Assembly (NCBI GenBank): GCA_030834695.1 | Contig: JAUQXK010000014.1 | Location: 27,501 to 91,500 of the forward strand | Reading direction: 5' to 3' | Length of the DNA: 64,000 nt | DNA from: Desulfobacterales bacterium | GTDB lineage: Bacteria; Desulfobacterota; Desulfobacteria; Desulfobacterales; SpSt-501 | Notes under the pieces: generated by a model | Told to the model about the DNA's origin: nothing | The model's input: the letters and a program-made list of their open reading frames with translations, nothing else | Database searches by the model: none | Translations under genes and position numbers: made by a program | Shown here: positions 40,844 through 49,950 of the stretch, in pieces | Layout of the letters: every line of letters starts with the position of its first letter | Numbering within the stretch: the stretch's first letter is position 1

Positions 40844-41347
40844 ATGATCAAAATCATGGGCGTGGATCCCGGGCTTGCGGCGACCGGCGTCGGTTTCGTT
40901 CGCGGCCGGGGTCTTAAGGTGCAGGGTTACTCCTTCGGATGCATCACCACGCCTCGTGCCGCACCCCTGTCCGAACGGCTCGACCGAATCTTCTCCCAGC
41001 TTCTCCAACTGCTTTCGAAAGAAACGCCCGACATGGTCGTGGTGGAAGACGTTTTTTCCTTGAAGGAATATCCCAAATCGGGGATTTCCCTTGGCCAGGT
41101 ATCCGGGGTGGTGATGGTCGCGGCTTCTCAGGCCAGGGTGCAGTGCACCACGATCCCGGTGCGTGAAGCCAAACAAGTGCTCACCGGAAACGGGAACGCT
41201 TCCAAGGTCCAACTGGAAGGTGCTGTGCGCCGGCATCTGAATCACCCGGTCCCCATCCGGCCCTACCATGCATCGGACGCACTCGGATTGGCGATCATTG
41301 GGCTGTTTCGCTGCGTCCATCGACCATCGAGAATCAGCACCGCGTAG
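40844..41347 (+). CDS. ruvC: Holliday junction resolvase RuvC
   Basis: The 167-residue nuclease has the catalytic acids Asp8 in MGVDPG, Glu68 in VVVEDVF and Asp145 in YHASDALGLA; His142 takes the place of one E. coli Asp, as in Thermus. RuvC cuts junctions bound by RuvAB. ATG 40844 gives the conserved start; a TTG nine bases earlier is possible. ruvC, ruvA and ruvB follow each other. Confidence 0.96.
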   Translation: MIKIMGVDPGLAATGVGFVRGRGLKVQGYSFGCITTPRAAPLSERLDRIFSQLLQLLSKETPDMVVVEDVFSLKEYPKSGISLGQVSGVVMVAASQARVQCTTIPVREAKQVLTGNGNASKVQLEGAVRRHLNHPVPIRPYHASDALGLAIIGLFRCVHRPSRISTA

Positions 41348-41443
41348 CGCTGATTTCATCGAAGAGCCCATTGCCACCAGCGGCGTTTCGGCGGCAGGCG
41401 CCGTGATTCCGAAACGGACCGGTTGCACAAGGATGATGTTGCC

Positions 41444-42088
41444 GTGATCGGATACATCCAGGGTAAAATTCTCAAGAAAGAAGACGACCGATTGCTCGTG
41501 CTCGCCAACCAGATCGGCTTCGAGATTCTGGTGCCGGCCGTCGTGATGGACGCTTTGTCCGATCGGCATGTCGGCGATGAACTGGCGCTGCATGTCTATT
41601 ACCAACAGACCGAGCGTCAACCCAAACCCGTTTTGATCGGGTTCATCCAGGAAATCGAAAAGGAGTTTTTCCAGAATTTCATCAGCGTGGAGGACATCGG
41701 CCCGATGAAGGCCGTGAAGGCCATGACGCTGCCCGTCGGCGAGATTGCCAGGGCCATCGAAGCGCGGGATCTGGATGCATTGGCGCGGTTAAAGGGTATC
41801 GGCAAACGGACGGCTCAGAAAATTATTGCCACCCTGGAAGGACGCATGAGCAAGTTCGCCCTGATGCGGGCGGAATCGAAAACTCCGTCACCGGCTACCG
41901 ACGATGTCGCTCAGCAAGTGCTGGACGTCATGGTCAATCAACTGGGCCATCGCGTGGCCGATGCCAAGCGGATGATCGCCGAGGCTTTCAAGCGCAGCAG
42001 CGTCATCTCGACACCGGAGGATCTCTTCGAGGAAGTCTACCGGGGGGAGCTGCCCGGGAGCCAGCGATCCGTCGAGGGGGACGATTAG
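41444..42088 (+). CDS. ruvA: Holliday junction DNA helicase subunit RuvA
   Basis: The 214-residue protein has an OB-fold start (MIGYIQGKIL), helix-hairpin-helix motifs (KGIGKRTAQKII) and a C-terminal RuvB-binding domain. GTG 44 bases into line 41401 (41444) has AAGGATG eight bases upstream and gives the usual MIGY start. The residues before it, in frame, do not resemble RuvA. Confidence 0.93.
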   Translation: MIGYIQGKILKKEDDRLLVLANQIGFEILVPAVVMDALSDRHVGDELALHVYYQQTERQPKPVLIGFIQEIEKEFFQNFISVEDIGPMKAVKAMTLPVGEIARAIEARDLDALARLKGIGKRTAQKIIATLEGRMSKFALMRAESKTPSPATDDVAQQVLDVMVNQLGHRVADAKRMIAEAFKRSSVISTPEDLFEEVYRGELPGSQRSVEGDD

Positions 42089-42185
42089 GCCCCCGGCCCC
42101 TGGCGCGGGCGTCGTTGGGTTTCGGTGGGGTTCCGGCGGCAGAGGGTGGTTGCGCCCGGGGCGGTTCACGCGGTAAGGAAGCTGC

Positions 42186-43229
42186 ATGACCGACGACATC
42201 ATTACGTACACTTCGGACGACAAGCAAGGGCTGGTATCCGGACGGGCGCGCGAGGAGGACCAGGAACCGGAGATCGTGTCGTTGCGCCCCCGGCGCCTGG
42301 TCGATTACGTCGGCCAGTCCGATGTGGTCGAGACTCTAAAAATCGCCATTGAAGCGGCTTCGCAGCGCAGCGAGCCCATTGACCACGTGCTGCTGCACGG
42401 CCCTCCCGGCCTCGGCAAGACGACGCTGGCGCACATTATCGCCAACGAAATGGGATCGAACCTGACGCTTTCCTCCGGCCCGGCGCTCGAAAAGGGCGGA
42501 GACCTGATCGGCATCCTCACGCACCTGGAGTCGGGAGACATCTTTTTTATCGACGAAATCCACCGGCTTCCCAAGCCGGTCGAAGAGCTGCTTTACCCGG
42601 CGATGGAGGATTTCGCTATTGATTTCGTCTTCGACAAGGGCGTTCACGCCCGCAGCCACCGATTTCGCCTGAAACGCTTTACCATGGTCGGAGCCACCAC
42701 CCGCGTCGGCCTACTTTCCGCTCCGCTGCGCGACCGATTCGGTATTTTCCGCAACCTTGATTTTTACGGAATGGACGAATTGGTTCGGATCACAAAACGC
42801 TCCGCTGCATTGCTCGATATCGATATCGGCGATGAAGGTGCTTTCGAACTGGCCCGTCGTTCGCGCGGCACGCCCCGCATTGTCAATCGCCTGCTGAAGC
42901 GCATCCGCGATTACACGCAAGTGCGTTCGCAGGGGGTGATCAACCGGCAGACGGTGGCGGCGGCGCTGGAGTTGGAAGGAGTGGATGGTCAGGGGTTGAC
43001 GGATCTCGACCGGCGATATCTGCGCACCATCATCCAATTCTATCACGGGGGCCCGGTGGGCATCGAAGCCCTGGCGGCCACTCTCCAGGAGGAATCCGAC
43101 ACGCTGGTGGACATCGTGGAGCCCTACTTGCTGAAAATCGGATTCCTCACCCGGACCTCTTCGGGCCGGAAAGCCTCCGAGGCGGCTTACCGGCACCTGG
43201 GGTTCACCGTTCAACAGAAATTTTTTTAA
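42186..43229 (+). CDS. ruvB: Holliday junction branch migration ATPase RuvB
   Basis: The 347-residue AAA+ motor has Walker [10 protein letters not shown], Walker B FIDEIHR, and the C-terminal winged helix ([16 protein letters not shown]). The start [14 protein letters not shown] has no strong upstream site. Its stop codon shares a base with the following gene start (TAATG). Confidence 0.97.
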   Translation: MTDDIITYTSDDKQGLVSGRAREEDQEPEIVSLRPRRLVDYVGQSDVVETLKIAIEAASQRSEPIDHVLLHGPPGLGKTTLAHIIANEMGSNLTLSSGPALEKGGDLIGILTHLESGDIFFIDEIHRLPKPVEELLYPAMEDFAIDFVFDKGVHARSHRFRLKRFTMVGATTRVGLLSAPLRDRFGIFRNLDFYGMDELVRITKRSAALLDIDIGDEGAFELARRSRGTPRIVNRLLKRIRDYTQVRSQGVINRQTVAAALELEGVDGQGLTDLDRRYLRTIIQFYHGGPVGIEALAATLQEESDTLVDIVEPYLLKIGFLTRTSSGRKASEAAYRHLGFTVQQKFF

Positions 43230-44035
43230 TGGCGATCATCAGTCTCATCACGGATTTCGGCCTCGAGGATGAATATGCCGGGCTTATGAAAGCCGTCATC
43301 CTGGGAATAGACCCTCTGGCGAGGATAGTAGACATCAGCCATGCGATCGAACCCCGGAACATCATCCAGGCGGCTTTCCTGCTGGAATCCTCCTACCGGC
43401 ATTTCCCGCCGGGCAGCATCCACGTGGTGGTGGTGGATCCTGGGGTGGGGACGACGCGGGCACTGATTTATCTCGAGACGAATGCTCACCGTTTTCTGAC
43501 TCCGGACAACGGCGTGCTGTCCCTCGTGATGGATCCGCTCCGGCCGGCATCGCTGCGTCGTCTGGAGAACCCGACCTTGTGGCGCCCCCGGGTGAGCGCG
43601 ACTTTCCATGGTCGCGACATCTTGGCTCCTGCCGCTGCGCATTTGTCCAGGGGAGTGGATGCTCGCGAACTGGGACCGGAGCTGAATCCGGCCGATATGG
43701 CCATGCTGGCCGATATTCGTGCCGAACGGTCCCCGGATGGCGACATCGTCGGACGGATCGTGCACATCGACCGGTTCGGGAACCTGGTCACCAACATTGA
43801 CGCCGCCATCCTGCAGCCGCCAGGAGGGTTTGCGCATGAGCGCCCGGCTACGATCCGATTGGCGGGGCAGGCGATCGTCGGCATCCGCCGAACTTATGCG
43901 GACGTAGAAGCCGGTCGGCCGGTGGCGCTTTTCGGAAGTCGCGGGTATCTCGAAATCGCTGTCAGCTGCGGCAGCGCCCGGTCTTATTTCAACGTTCGCC
44001 GAGGGGATGCCGTGGCAGTGAGGCCTGGCGGATGA
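43229..44035 (+). CDS. SAM hydroxide adenosyltransferase (DUF62 family)
   Basis: The 268-residue protein has ITDFGLEDEYAGLMK at its start, VVVVDPGVGT and the PDNGVLS loop, all typical of the DUF62/SAM hydrolase and fluorinase superfamily. Bacterial and archaeal members hydrolyse S-adenosylmethionine to adenosine and methionine. The C-terminal domain has HIDRFGNLVTNI. It follows ruvB with a one-base overlap; the functional reason for the pairing is unclear. Confidence 0.88.
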   Translation: MAIISLITDFGLEDEYAGLMKAVILGIDPLARIVDISHAIEPRNIIQAAFLLESSYRHFPPGSIHVVVVDPGVGTTRALIYLETNAHRFLTPDNGVLSLVMDPLRPASLRRLENPTLWRPRVSATFHGRDILAPAAAHLSRGVDARELGPELNPADMAMLADIRAERSPDGDIVGRIVHIDRFGNLVTNIDAAILQPPGGFAHERPATIRLAGQAIVGIRRTYADVEAGRPVALFGSRGYLEIAVSCGSARSYFNVRRGDAVAVRPGG

Positions 44036-44907
44036 GCCGTGCGGATAAGAAAGGCAGAAGGTGGGAAGGGGAGGGTCGGACCCCGGATGGGGACCGGCAG
44101 TGGCGCGTGTTATTCATCGGCGATCACGGCAAGGTGATCGGCTTTAAGCGCATCAAGACGCTGATCGCGCTGGCCATCGGGGTTATTGCGACGGCCCTGG
44201 TTACCGTCGTCGTATTGGTGGTCGTCAATGCCAGGCTGCACGCGCGCATGCAGGAGGTTCAGGAGCACCTATCGGCCGCGCAGCTTCAAATTCAGGCGTT
44301 GCGCCAAGAGCGCGACCTGCTCACGGCCCATGTGGTCCTGGCGGAAACGAAGGTGAAGGAGGTGCTGGCCGGTGTGAGCCGGCCGGCAGCCGTGCAAAAG
44401 CCGGATTCGACCGTCGTTGCCGGAAAAGCCGTCGAATCCCGCGGATCACCGCAGCCGCAGGCGGCGACGGAAAATCCGCCGGCATCGACAGAGCCCGCCG
44501 AGAGCGGGCGGCTTCCCGCCGGTATCGAGGAGGCGGTTGCCGTGGAGGATTTCTACGCCGGTTTGGATGCGGCGCGCCGCACGCTCAATCTTCGCTACAA
44601 ATTGGTCGCCACCCGCTCGGCCCGCAAGCCGTTGACCGGGCATGTCGTCGTGGTTTTTAAGAGTCATGACATCGAGCCCGAACGATGGCTGACCATGCCG
44701 CCGGTCGATCTGCCGAAGGGCCGTCCGTCCGGGCGGCAAAAGGGCTACACCTTCTCCATCAGCCATTCCAAAGCATTTTCGCACTCGTTGCCGGCGCCGG
44801 CCGCTTTGCCCGCATACACCCAGGCGGTGCTGTATGTCTTTTCCCATGAAGGGCAGCTATTGATGGCCCGGGATTATGGCGTTGACATAAAACCGGCGGG
44901 CGGATGA
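44032..44907 (+). CDS. Single-pass membrane protein of unknown function
   Basis: The 291-residue protein is not recognised. It has a basic cytoplasmic N-terminus (1-41), one membrane segment (about 42-66), a short coiled coil (67-110), a Pro/Ala/Glu linker (115-165) and a compact C-terminal domain (167-291) with LNLRYKLVATRSARKPLTGHV. The topology suggests a periplasmic C-terminal domain. It overlaps the SAM hydrolase gene by four bases and precedes the rplM promoter, so it is the last gene of the ruv transcript. Confidence 0.7.
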   Translation: MSRADKKGRRWEGEGRTPDGDRQWRVLFIGDHGKVIGFKRIKTLIALAIGVIATALVTVVVLVVVNARLHARMQEVQEHLSAAQLQIQALRQERDLLTAHVVLAETKVKEVLAGVSRPAAVQKPDSTVVAGKAVESRGSPQPQAATENPPASTEPAESGRLPAGIEEAVAVEDFYAGLDAARRTLNLRYKLVATRSARKPLTGHVVVVFKSHDIEPERWLTMPPVDLPKGRPSGRQKGYTFSISHSKAFSHSLPAPAALPAYTQAVLYVFSHEGQLLMARDYGVDIKPAGG

Positions 44908-44922
44908 CACATCTTTTTTTTA

Positions 44923-44951
44923 TTGACATCCTCTATATTATCGCATAAATA
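44923..44951 (+). promoter_or_regulatory. Sigma-70 type promoter of rplM-rpsI
   Basis: TTGACA (44923-44928), a 17-base spacer and TAAATA (44946-44951), about 33 bases before the rplM start. It is among the best promoter matches in the window. Confidence 0.75.
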
Positions 44952-44983
44952 TACACGATTTTGAAAGCACAGGAGCGTATATC

Positions 44984-45418
44984 GTGAAAAAATACACTTA
45001 CAGCGCCAAAGATGGCGACGTTCAGGAAAAATGGTATGTGGTGGATGCCAACGGCGCCGTTCTCGGGCGGCTGGCGTCAGCTGTGGCCGCACGCTTGCGG
45101 GGAAAGCACAACCCGCTGTTCACTCCCCATGTGGATACCGGTGATTTCGTTGTCGTCATCAACGCCGACAAAATCAAGCTGACCGGCAAGAAATGGGTGC
45201 AGAAACTCTATCATCGGCACACCGGCTACATCGGCGGGTTGAAGACCGCCAGCGCCAGGGAGTTATTGGAAAAGCGACCGGAAGAACTGGTCCGCCGGGC
45301 GGTTAAAGGCATGTTGCCCAAAAACAAGCTTGGCAGCCGTCTTTACACGAAGCTCAAGGTCTATGCCGGTGGGGACCATCCCCACCAGGCCCAGCGCCCC
45401 GAATCCCTTCACGTCTAA
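44984..45418 (+). CDS. rplM: Large ribosomal subunit protein uL13
   Basis: The 144-residue protein has [35 protein letters not shown] and the [11 protein letters not shown] and [12 protein letters not shown] motifs. It starts at GTG 44984 with AGGAG eight bases upstream. rpsI follows after 29 bases, the universal pairing. Confidence 0.97.
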   Translation: MKKYTYSAKDGDVQEKWYVVDANGAVLGRLASAVAARLRGKHNPLFTPHVDTGDFVVVINADKIKLTGKKWVQKLYHRHTGYIGGLKTASARELLEKRPEELVRRAVKGMLPKNKLGSRLYTKLKVYAGGDHPHQAQRPESLHV

Positions 45419-45447
45419 ACGAATTCGCCCTATCATAGAGGAACCGG

Positions 45448-45843
45448 ATGGAAAAGCAAGCAGCCTACTACGCTACTGGAAAACGCAAATCATCGATCGC
45501 CCGCACCTGGCTCATGCCGGGCAACGGCGCCATCATCGTCAACAATCTGCCGGTGGAAGAATATTTCCCGCTGGAGACCACTCGCCTAGAGTTGGTCCAG
45601 CCCTTAAAATTGACCAACACCACCGGTGCCTACGACGTCAAGGTCACCGTTCAGGGCGGCGGGCCGGTCGGCCAGGCGGCGGCGATCCGTCACGGCATCA
45701 CGCGAGCGTTGATTACCGCCAACCCGGATTTCCGCAGCACCCTCAAGAAAGCCGGTTTTATCAAGCGCGACCCGCGCGTCAAAGAACGTAAAAAATACGG
45801 TCAACGCTCCGCACGGGCGCGGTTCCAGTTCTCCAAACGCTAA
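45448..45843 (+). CDS. rpsI: Small ribosomal subunit protein uS9
   Basis: The 131-residue protein has [16 protein letters not shown], the [14 protein letters not shown] motif and the conserved C-terminus ending FSKR, whose last arginine touches the P-site tRNA. It ends 25 bases before a terminator. Confidence 0.98.
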   Translation: MEKQAAYYATGKRKSSIARTWLMPGNGAIIVNNLPVEEYFPLETTRLELVQPLKLTNTTGAYDVKVTVQGGGPVGQAAAIRHGITRALITANPDFRSTLKKAGFIKRDPRVKERKKYGQRSARARFQFSKR

Positions 45844-45868
45844 CCTTATTTTTTATCGAAACGCCAAG

Positions 45869-45901
45869 AGGGAACGGGTGGTTTGCCCGTTCCCTTTTTT
45901 A
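45869..45901 (+). terminator. Intrinsic terminator after rpsI
   Basis: AGGGAACGGG and CCCGTTCCCT form a 10-bp stem with a 7-base loop, followed by seven T. Confidence 0.9.
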
Positions 45902-45940
45902 TGATATCAACGACCGAATCCATCACCGGAGGTTTAGCGC

Positions 45941-46723
45941 ATGCTCGTGAGCACCATCGATCTCAATTCGGACGTCGGCGAAAGTTTCGGCAACTACAAA
46001 CTGGGCATGGACGAGGATGTGATCCCGCTCATCAGTTCGGCCAACATCGCCTGCGGCTATCACGCCGGGGATCCGGCCGTCATGCGTCAGACCGTCACAT
46101 TGGCCCGAACGCATGGAGTCGCTCTGGGGGCGCACCCCGGATATCCCGACCTGGTCGGTTTCGGCCGACGAAACATGGGCCTGACGCTGGAGGAGATCAA
46201 GGACCTGGTCGCGGTTCAGATCGGCGCACTCCAGGCGGTTGCGGCCTTGCAGGGAGCGCGGCTCCAACACGTCAAGCCCCACGGTGCGCTCTATACCATG
46301 GCCGTGAAGAACCCCGGCATCTGGGATGCGGTGGCGGAGGTGCTGGCCGGCCTCGATGATCGGCTGATCCTGTTTGTGCTGGCCGGCGGCGACCGCCACG
46401 AACTGGAGTCCATCGCCCAGCGCCGCGGCATCCGCATCGCTTTCGAGTTTTTCGCCGACCGGGCCTACAACCCGGATGGCTCGCTGGTTTCGCGCAAGCT
46501 GGCCGGTGCCGTGATCCACGACAACGACGTGGTGGCGGCCAAGGTGCTGAAGTTCGTCAAGGAAGGCCGGGTCAACGCCATCGACGGGTCTGACATCGCG
46601 CTCAAGGCCGAGACCATCTGCGTTCACGGCGATAACCCGAAAGCCCTGGCCCTGGTGAAAAAAATTCGCGAGACGCTGAATGCGGCCGGTGTGGCGGTGA
46701 AACCCCCGGCAGAGTTTCTTTAA
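45941..46723 (+). CDS. pxpA: 5-oxoprolinase subunit A (LamB/YcsF family)
   Basis: PxpA with PxpB and PxpC opens 5-oxo-L-proline to L-glutamate using ATP. The 260-residue protein has DLNSDVGESFGNYKLGMDED, SANIACGYHAGDP and GAHPGYPDLVGFGRR. GGAGGT lies before the start. The three pxp genes are tightly packed in one operon. 5-Oxoproline arises from damaged glutamine or from pyroglutamyl peptides. Confidence 0.96.
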   Translation: MLVSTIDLNSDVGESFGNYKLGMDEDVIPLISSANIACGYHAGDPAVMRQTVTLARTHGVALGAHPGYPDLVGFGRRNMGLTLEEIKDLVAVQIGALQAVAALQGARLQHVKPHGALYTMAVKNPGIWDAVAEVLAGLDDRLILFVLAGGDRHELESIAQRRGIRIAFEFFADRAYNPDGSLVSRKLAGAVIHDNDVVAAKVLKFVKEGRVNAIDGSDIALKAETICVHGDNPKALALVKKIRETLNAAGVAVKPPAEFL

Positions 46724-47454
46724 TGAAAAGCAATGTGGACGGAGTGCTGAGGGCTGATGGAATCGAAGGGAGTTCAACCGGCCGGCGGCATGCTCCTCTC
46801 AGATTTCGTCCCATGGGCGACCGCAGCTTTCTCGTTGAACTCGGGGAGAAAATCTCACCGGACGTCAACTGCCGCGTGCAGCAGCTCATGCGCCAGCTCC
46901 AGGACGCCCAACTGCAGGGCGTTCGGGAATTGGCCCCCGGCTATCGGTCGCTGCTCGTCGTTTTTGACCCGCTGGCGATCGCCCCTGACCATTTGAAAGA
47001 GCGCATCACCGAAATCGACGCTCACCCCCTTGCGGCCGGTCTGACGCCGGCCAAGCAGCTCACGGTGCCGGTGTTTTACGGCGGGGAATACGGACCGGAC
47101 CTGGAGGCCGTGGCGGCCCAGATCGGCATTTCCACCGACGAGGTGGTCCGACTCCATACCGGGACCGTTTACCGGGTCTACATGATCGGCTTCACGCCGG
47201 GGTACCCTTACCTGGGCGAACTGCCGGCGGAACTGGCTGTTCCCCGGCGCCGCACGCCGCGCACGCGAGTCCCGAAGGGTTCGGTGGGCATCGCTCAGCG
47301 GCAGACGGGCATTTATCCGGTGGAAAGCCCCGGCGGCTGGCAAATCATCGGATGGACCCCCATCGAGCTTTTCGATTCCGGCCGTCCGCTGCCGTCGCTG
47401 CTGGAGATGGGCGATCGGGTTAAATTCGAAGCCGTGCGGCCAGTGGAGATTTGA
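46723..47454 (+). CDS. pxpB: 5-oxoprolinase subunit B
   Basis: The 243-residue protein has the KipI/PxpB features FRPMGDRSFLVELG, GFTPGYPYLGELP and RVPKGSVGIAQRQTGIYP. About 28 residues at the N-terminus precede the usual start and are unlike the family; their DNA shows a faint 7-base periodicity (GTGCTGA, GGGCTGA). The ATG overlaps the pxpA stop by one base (TAATG), which favours the long form. Confidence 0.94.
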   Translation: MKSNVDGVLRADGIEGSSTGRRHAPLRFRPMGDRSFLVELGEKISPDVNCRVQQLMRQLQDAQLQGVRELAPGYRSLLVVFDPLAIAPDHLKERITEIDAHPLAAGLTPAKQLTVPVFYGGEYGPDLEAVAAQIGISTDEVVRLHTGTVYRVYMIGFTPGYPYLGELPAELAVPRRRTPRTRVPKGSVGIAQRQTGIYPVESPGGWQIIGWTPIELFDSGRPLPSLLEMGDRVKFEAVRPVEI

Positions 47455-47457
47455 GAT

Positions 47458-48417
47458 ATGGCGGGCGCGAAGACCTTCGAGGTGCTGTCTCCCGGGATCA
47501 TGAGCACGGTCCAGGACCTCGGCCGGTTCGGCTGCGCGCGATACGGCGTCGCGGCCAGCGGAGCGCTGGACGGATTCGCCACGCGGGTGGGCAACCTCCT
47601 GGTCGGAAACGACGAGAATGCAGCCGTCGTGGAGACCACCCTGATGGGGCTGCGGATGAAGGCCCTCAGGGACACGGTGGTCGCCGTCACCGGCGGGAAC
47701 CTCCAGCCGCGATCGGACCGCGACCTCCTGCCGTTGTGGCGATCGAAACTGGTTCGAGAGGGCGAGATCATCGGTTTTTCGGGGCCTGCGAGCGGATTTC
47801 GTGCCTACCTCGCCGTCGCGGGCGGCTTCAAGGTAGCGTCGGTCATGGGCAGCCGGTCGACCAACCTGGCTTCGGGATTCGGCGGCTTCGAAGGGCGTGC
47901 GCTGCGCAAGGGAGACATCCTCGCCGCCGGGCCTACCGGAGATCCCGTTCGTTTTGCGGACCGGGTCTTCCCGCCGGAGGCGGTCCCCGTCTACGCTTCG
48001 CCCTGGCGCTTGCGGATCCTCTGGGGCCCGCAGGACGACCATTTTTCAGAAGAAGGCCGGCAAACCTTCGTGACAGCCGCATTTTCGGTGTCGCCCGATT
48101 CCGATCGCACCGGCATCCGCTTGAATGGCCCGGCCGTCGGCCGGAAGCCCGGCTTGGACGAATCCATCATCTCCGAGGGGATCCTGTCGGGCGCGATTCA
48201 GGTCCCGGGCGACGGTCAGCCCATTATCATCTTGGGTGAAACGGCTTCGGGCGGGTACCGCAAGATCGCCACGGTGGTTTCCGCCGATTTGCACTTGCTC
48301 GGCCAAATCACTCCCGGGGATGAGATTCGCTTCGAGGCGGTGGCGATGGAGACGGCTGTTCAGGCGTTGCGGGAGTTGCAGAACAAAATCGATAAATTTA
48401 AACGAAGCCTAAAATGA
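47458..48417 (+). CDS. pxpC: 5-oxoprolinase subunit C (biotin-dependent carboxylase-like)
   Basis: The 319-residue protein belongs to the KipA/PxpC family: SPGIMSTVQDLGRFG, GVAASGALDGFATRVGN, and ILGETASGGYRKIATV near the end. It completes the pxpABC set. The intercistronic gap to pxpB is three bases. No terminator is visible before the convergent pilZ gene. Confidence 0.94.
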   Translation: MAGAKTFEVLSPGIMSTVQDLGRFGCARYGVAASGALDGFATRVGNLLVGNDENAAVVETTLMGLRMKALRDTVVAVTGGNLQPRSDRDLLPLWRSKLVREGEIIGFSGPASGFRAYLAVAGGFKVASVMGSRSTNLASGFGGFEGRALRKGDILAAGPTGDPVRFADRVFPPEAVPVYASPWRLRILWGPQDDHFSEEGRQTFVTAAFSVSPDSDRTGIRLNGPAVGRKPGLDESIISEGILSGAIQVPGDGQPIIILGETASGGYRKIATVVSADLHLLGQITPGDEIRFEAVAMETAVQALRELQNKIDKFKRSLK

Positions 48418-48493
48418 AGCAAAGCGGCCGCCAGCCCATGCCGTCCTGAATTCCATGCCCATGGATATCTCTGCAAACGCTCTGGAAGAAAGT

Positions 48494-48922
48494 TCACACC
48501 AAGTCCAATGGACGACCAGCAAGATCTATGCTTCCGGCCGGCACTGCGTTCTGATCGATAAGCCGCTTTCTTCCGTAAAAATAGGCTCTGATGATTTTGG
48601 CGGCAAAATCCGCCTGTTCTAGCTCGGTTCCCTGAAAGCTTAGACCGGTATGGACCAGCCCCTGATCCGTTCCCAAATCCGCCTTCCTTGAATAGACCAT
48701 TTTACAGCCGATCTGGACGACTTTGTTTTCAATATCGATGAAACTGACGCCAACGTATTCGGTAGCAACAAAATCCAAGGATTCAAGCAGAAGCCCGCCG
48801 AGGCTCACATCCAGCGCGATACCGATCGCCTCAGGCCCTGTTTTCGATTGGTCTTCGAACAGCGTGTAGATCACGGGCACGTGAATGTGCACCCGGGGAT
48901 ATTTACGCCGGTTTACGGACAA
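48494..48922 (-). CDS. PilZ domain protein, probable c-di-GMP receptor
   Basis: The 142-residue protein is essentially one PilZ domain: RRKYPR (5-10) fits the RxxxR arm and DVSLGGLLLE fits the [DN]xSxxG barrel motif, both needed for c-di-GMP binding. There is no enzyme domain. The start is TTG 48922 with GGAG seven bases upstream; no ATG is available nearby. It lies downstream of the liv genes on the same strand but with a 311-base gap and its own likely promoter. Confidence 0.82.
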   Translation of the reverse strand: MSVNRRKYPRVHIHVPVIYTLFEDQSKTGPEAIGIALDVSLGGLLLESLDFVATEYVGVSFIDIENKVVQIGCKMVYSRKADLGTDQGLVHTGLSFQGTELEQADFAAKIIRAYFYGRKRLIDQNAVPAGSIDLAGRPLDLV

Positions 48923-48938
48923 TCGACGGCTCCATTTT

Positions 48939-48971
48939 ATTATAGACGGTACACCAAGCGGCTCAGCCGCT
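48939..48971 (-). promoter_or_regulatory. Possible promoter and operator of the pilZ gene
   Basis: A TATAAT lies on the minus strand at 48944-48939, only about 17 bases before the TTG start. The place where the -35 should be is occupied by a perfect 7-bp palindrome, AGCGGCT-C-AGCCGCT (48957-48971). The overlap suggests an operator, or activator dependence, since no -35 consensus is present. Confidence 0.35.
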
Positions 48972-49233
48972 GTGCTGCCTTATTTTTCCAGCTAATCACT
49001 TAAACTCGTTACAAAGATTATCGTTAAACCGGACTCAATTGATATCGGTAGATACCGGTCGATTCTTTAGAGGGTCTTTAAATCTTGCCAGGGAGATGGA
49101 CGGCGCCGGGTAATAAAAATGGCGATTGGGTTCGGTTCAGTGTGTCGGTTGTGTCAATAAATTCGTGGGATCGACCGGTGCTGCCTCTTCAAAATGGAGC
49201 GCGGCCCGGATTGGCAGCTGCTTGCGAAAATGG
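48972..49233. other. Gap between livF end and the pilZ control region
   Basis: AT-richer sequence without a recognisable gene. A 12-base palindrome, CGGTAGATACCG, lies near 49045. No terminator with a T run was found after livF. Confidence 0.35.
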
Positions 49234-49950
49234 CTATATGCCCAAGAACGCCTGCCGGAACGTGTCGCTCGCCAGCAGGGCTTTGCCGCTGCCTTCGCCG
49301 ACCATGCGACCGGTCTGGATCACATAGCCCCGGTCGGCCAGATCCAGCGCTTCGCGCACGTTCTGCTCGACCAGCAGGATGGTCATGCCTTCTTCCTTGA
49401 GGCGCCGGACCGTGTCCAGCACCTCGTCCACCAGTTTGGGGGCCAGCCCCAGCGACGGTTCGTCCAGCATCAGGATCTGCGGCCGCGACATCAGGCCCCG
49501 GCCGATGGCCACCATCTGCTGCTCACCGCCGGACAGGGTGGATGCCGGCTGGAGGCGGCGCTCCCTGAGGCGCGGGAACAACGTGTAGACAAAATCCAGG
49601 CTTTCCTGAATCCGGCGCGCATCCGATAGAATATAGGCCCCCAGCATCAGGTTCTCCTCGACCGCCAGGGGCCGGAAGAGCATTTTCTCCTCGGGGACGT
49701 AGACGATTCCGAGGCGTACGATCTCTTCGGTCCGCAGCCGGTGGATTTCCCTGCCCGAAAAAACGATCTGTCCTTCGAATGCCCGCTGGGTGCCCATGAT
49801 CGCGCGCAGGAGGGTGGATTTGCCGGCCCCGTTGGCGCCGACCACACAAACGGTCTCGCCGGCATTCACCGCCAGGGAAACCCCCTGCAGCACCGGCAGG
49901 CCCGAGTACCTGACTTTGATATTTTTGACTTCAAGAATCGGCGCGGCCAT
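49234..49950 (-). CDS. livF: Branched-chain amino acid-type ABC transporter ATP-binding protein LivF
   Basis: The 238-residue ATPase has Walker A GANGAGKST (38-46), signature TLSGGEQQMVAIGRGLM, Walker B ILMLDEPSLGL and YVPEEKMLFRPLAVEENL, the LivF-type region. ATG 49950 is chosen over 49998 because the latter adds 16 atypical residues. It starts 20 bases before the livG stop, an overlap that suggests coupling. Confidence 0.93.
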   Translation of the reverse strand: MAAPILEVKNIKVRYSGLPVLQGVSLAVNAGETVCVVGANGAGKSTLLRAIMGTQRAFEGQIVFSGREIHRLRTEEIVRLGIVYVPEEKMLFRPLAVEENLMLGAYILSDARRIQESLDFVYTLFPRLRERRLQPASTLSGGEQQMVAIGRGLMSRPQILMLDEPSLGLAPKLVDEVLDTVRRLKEEGMTILLVEQNVREALDLADRGYVIQTGRMVGEGSGKALLASDTFRQAFLGI

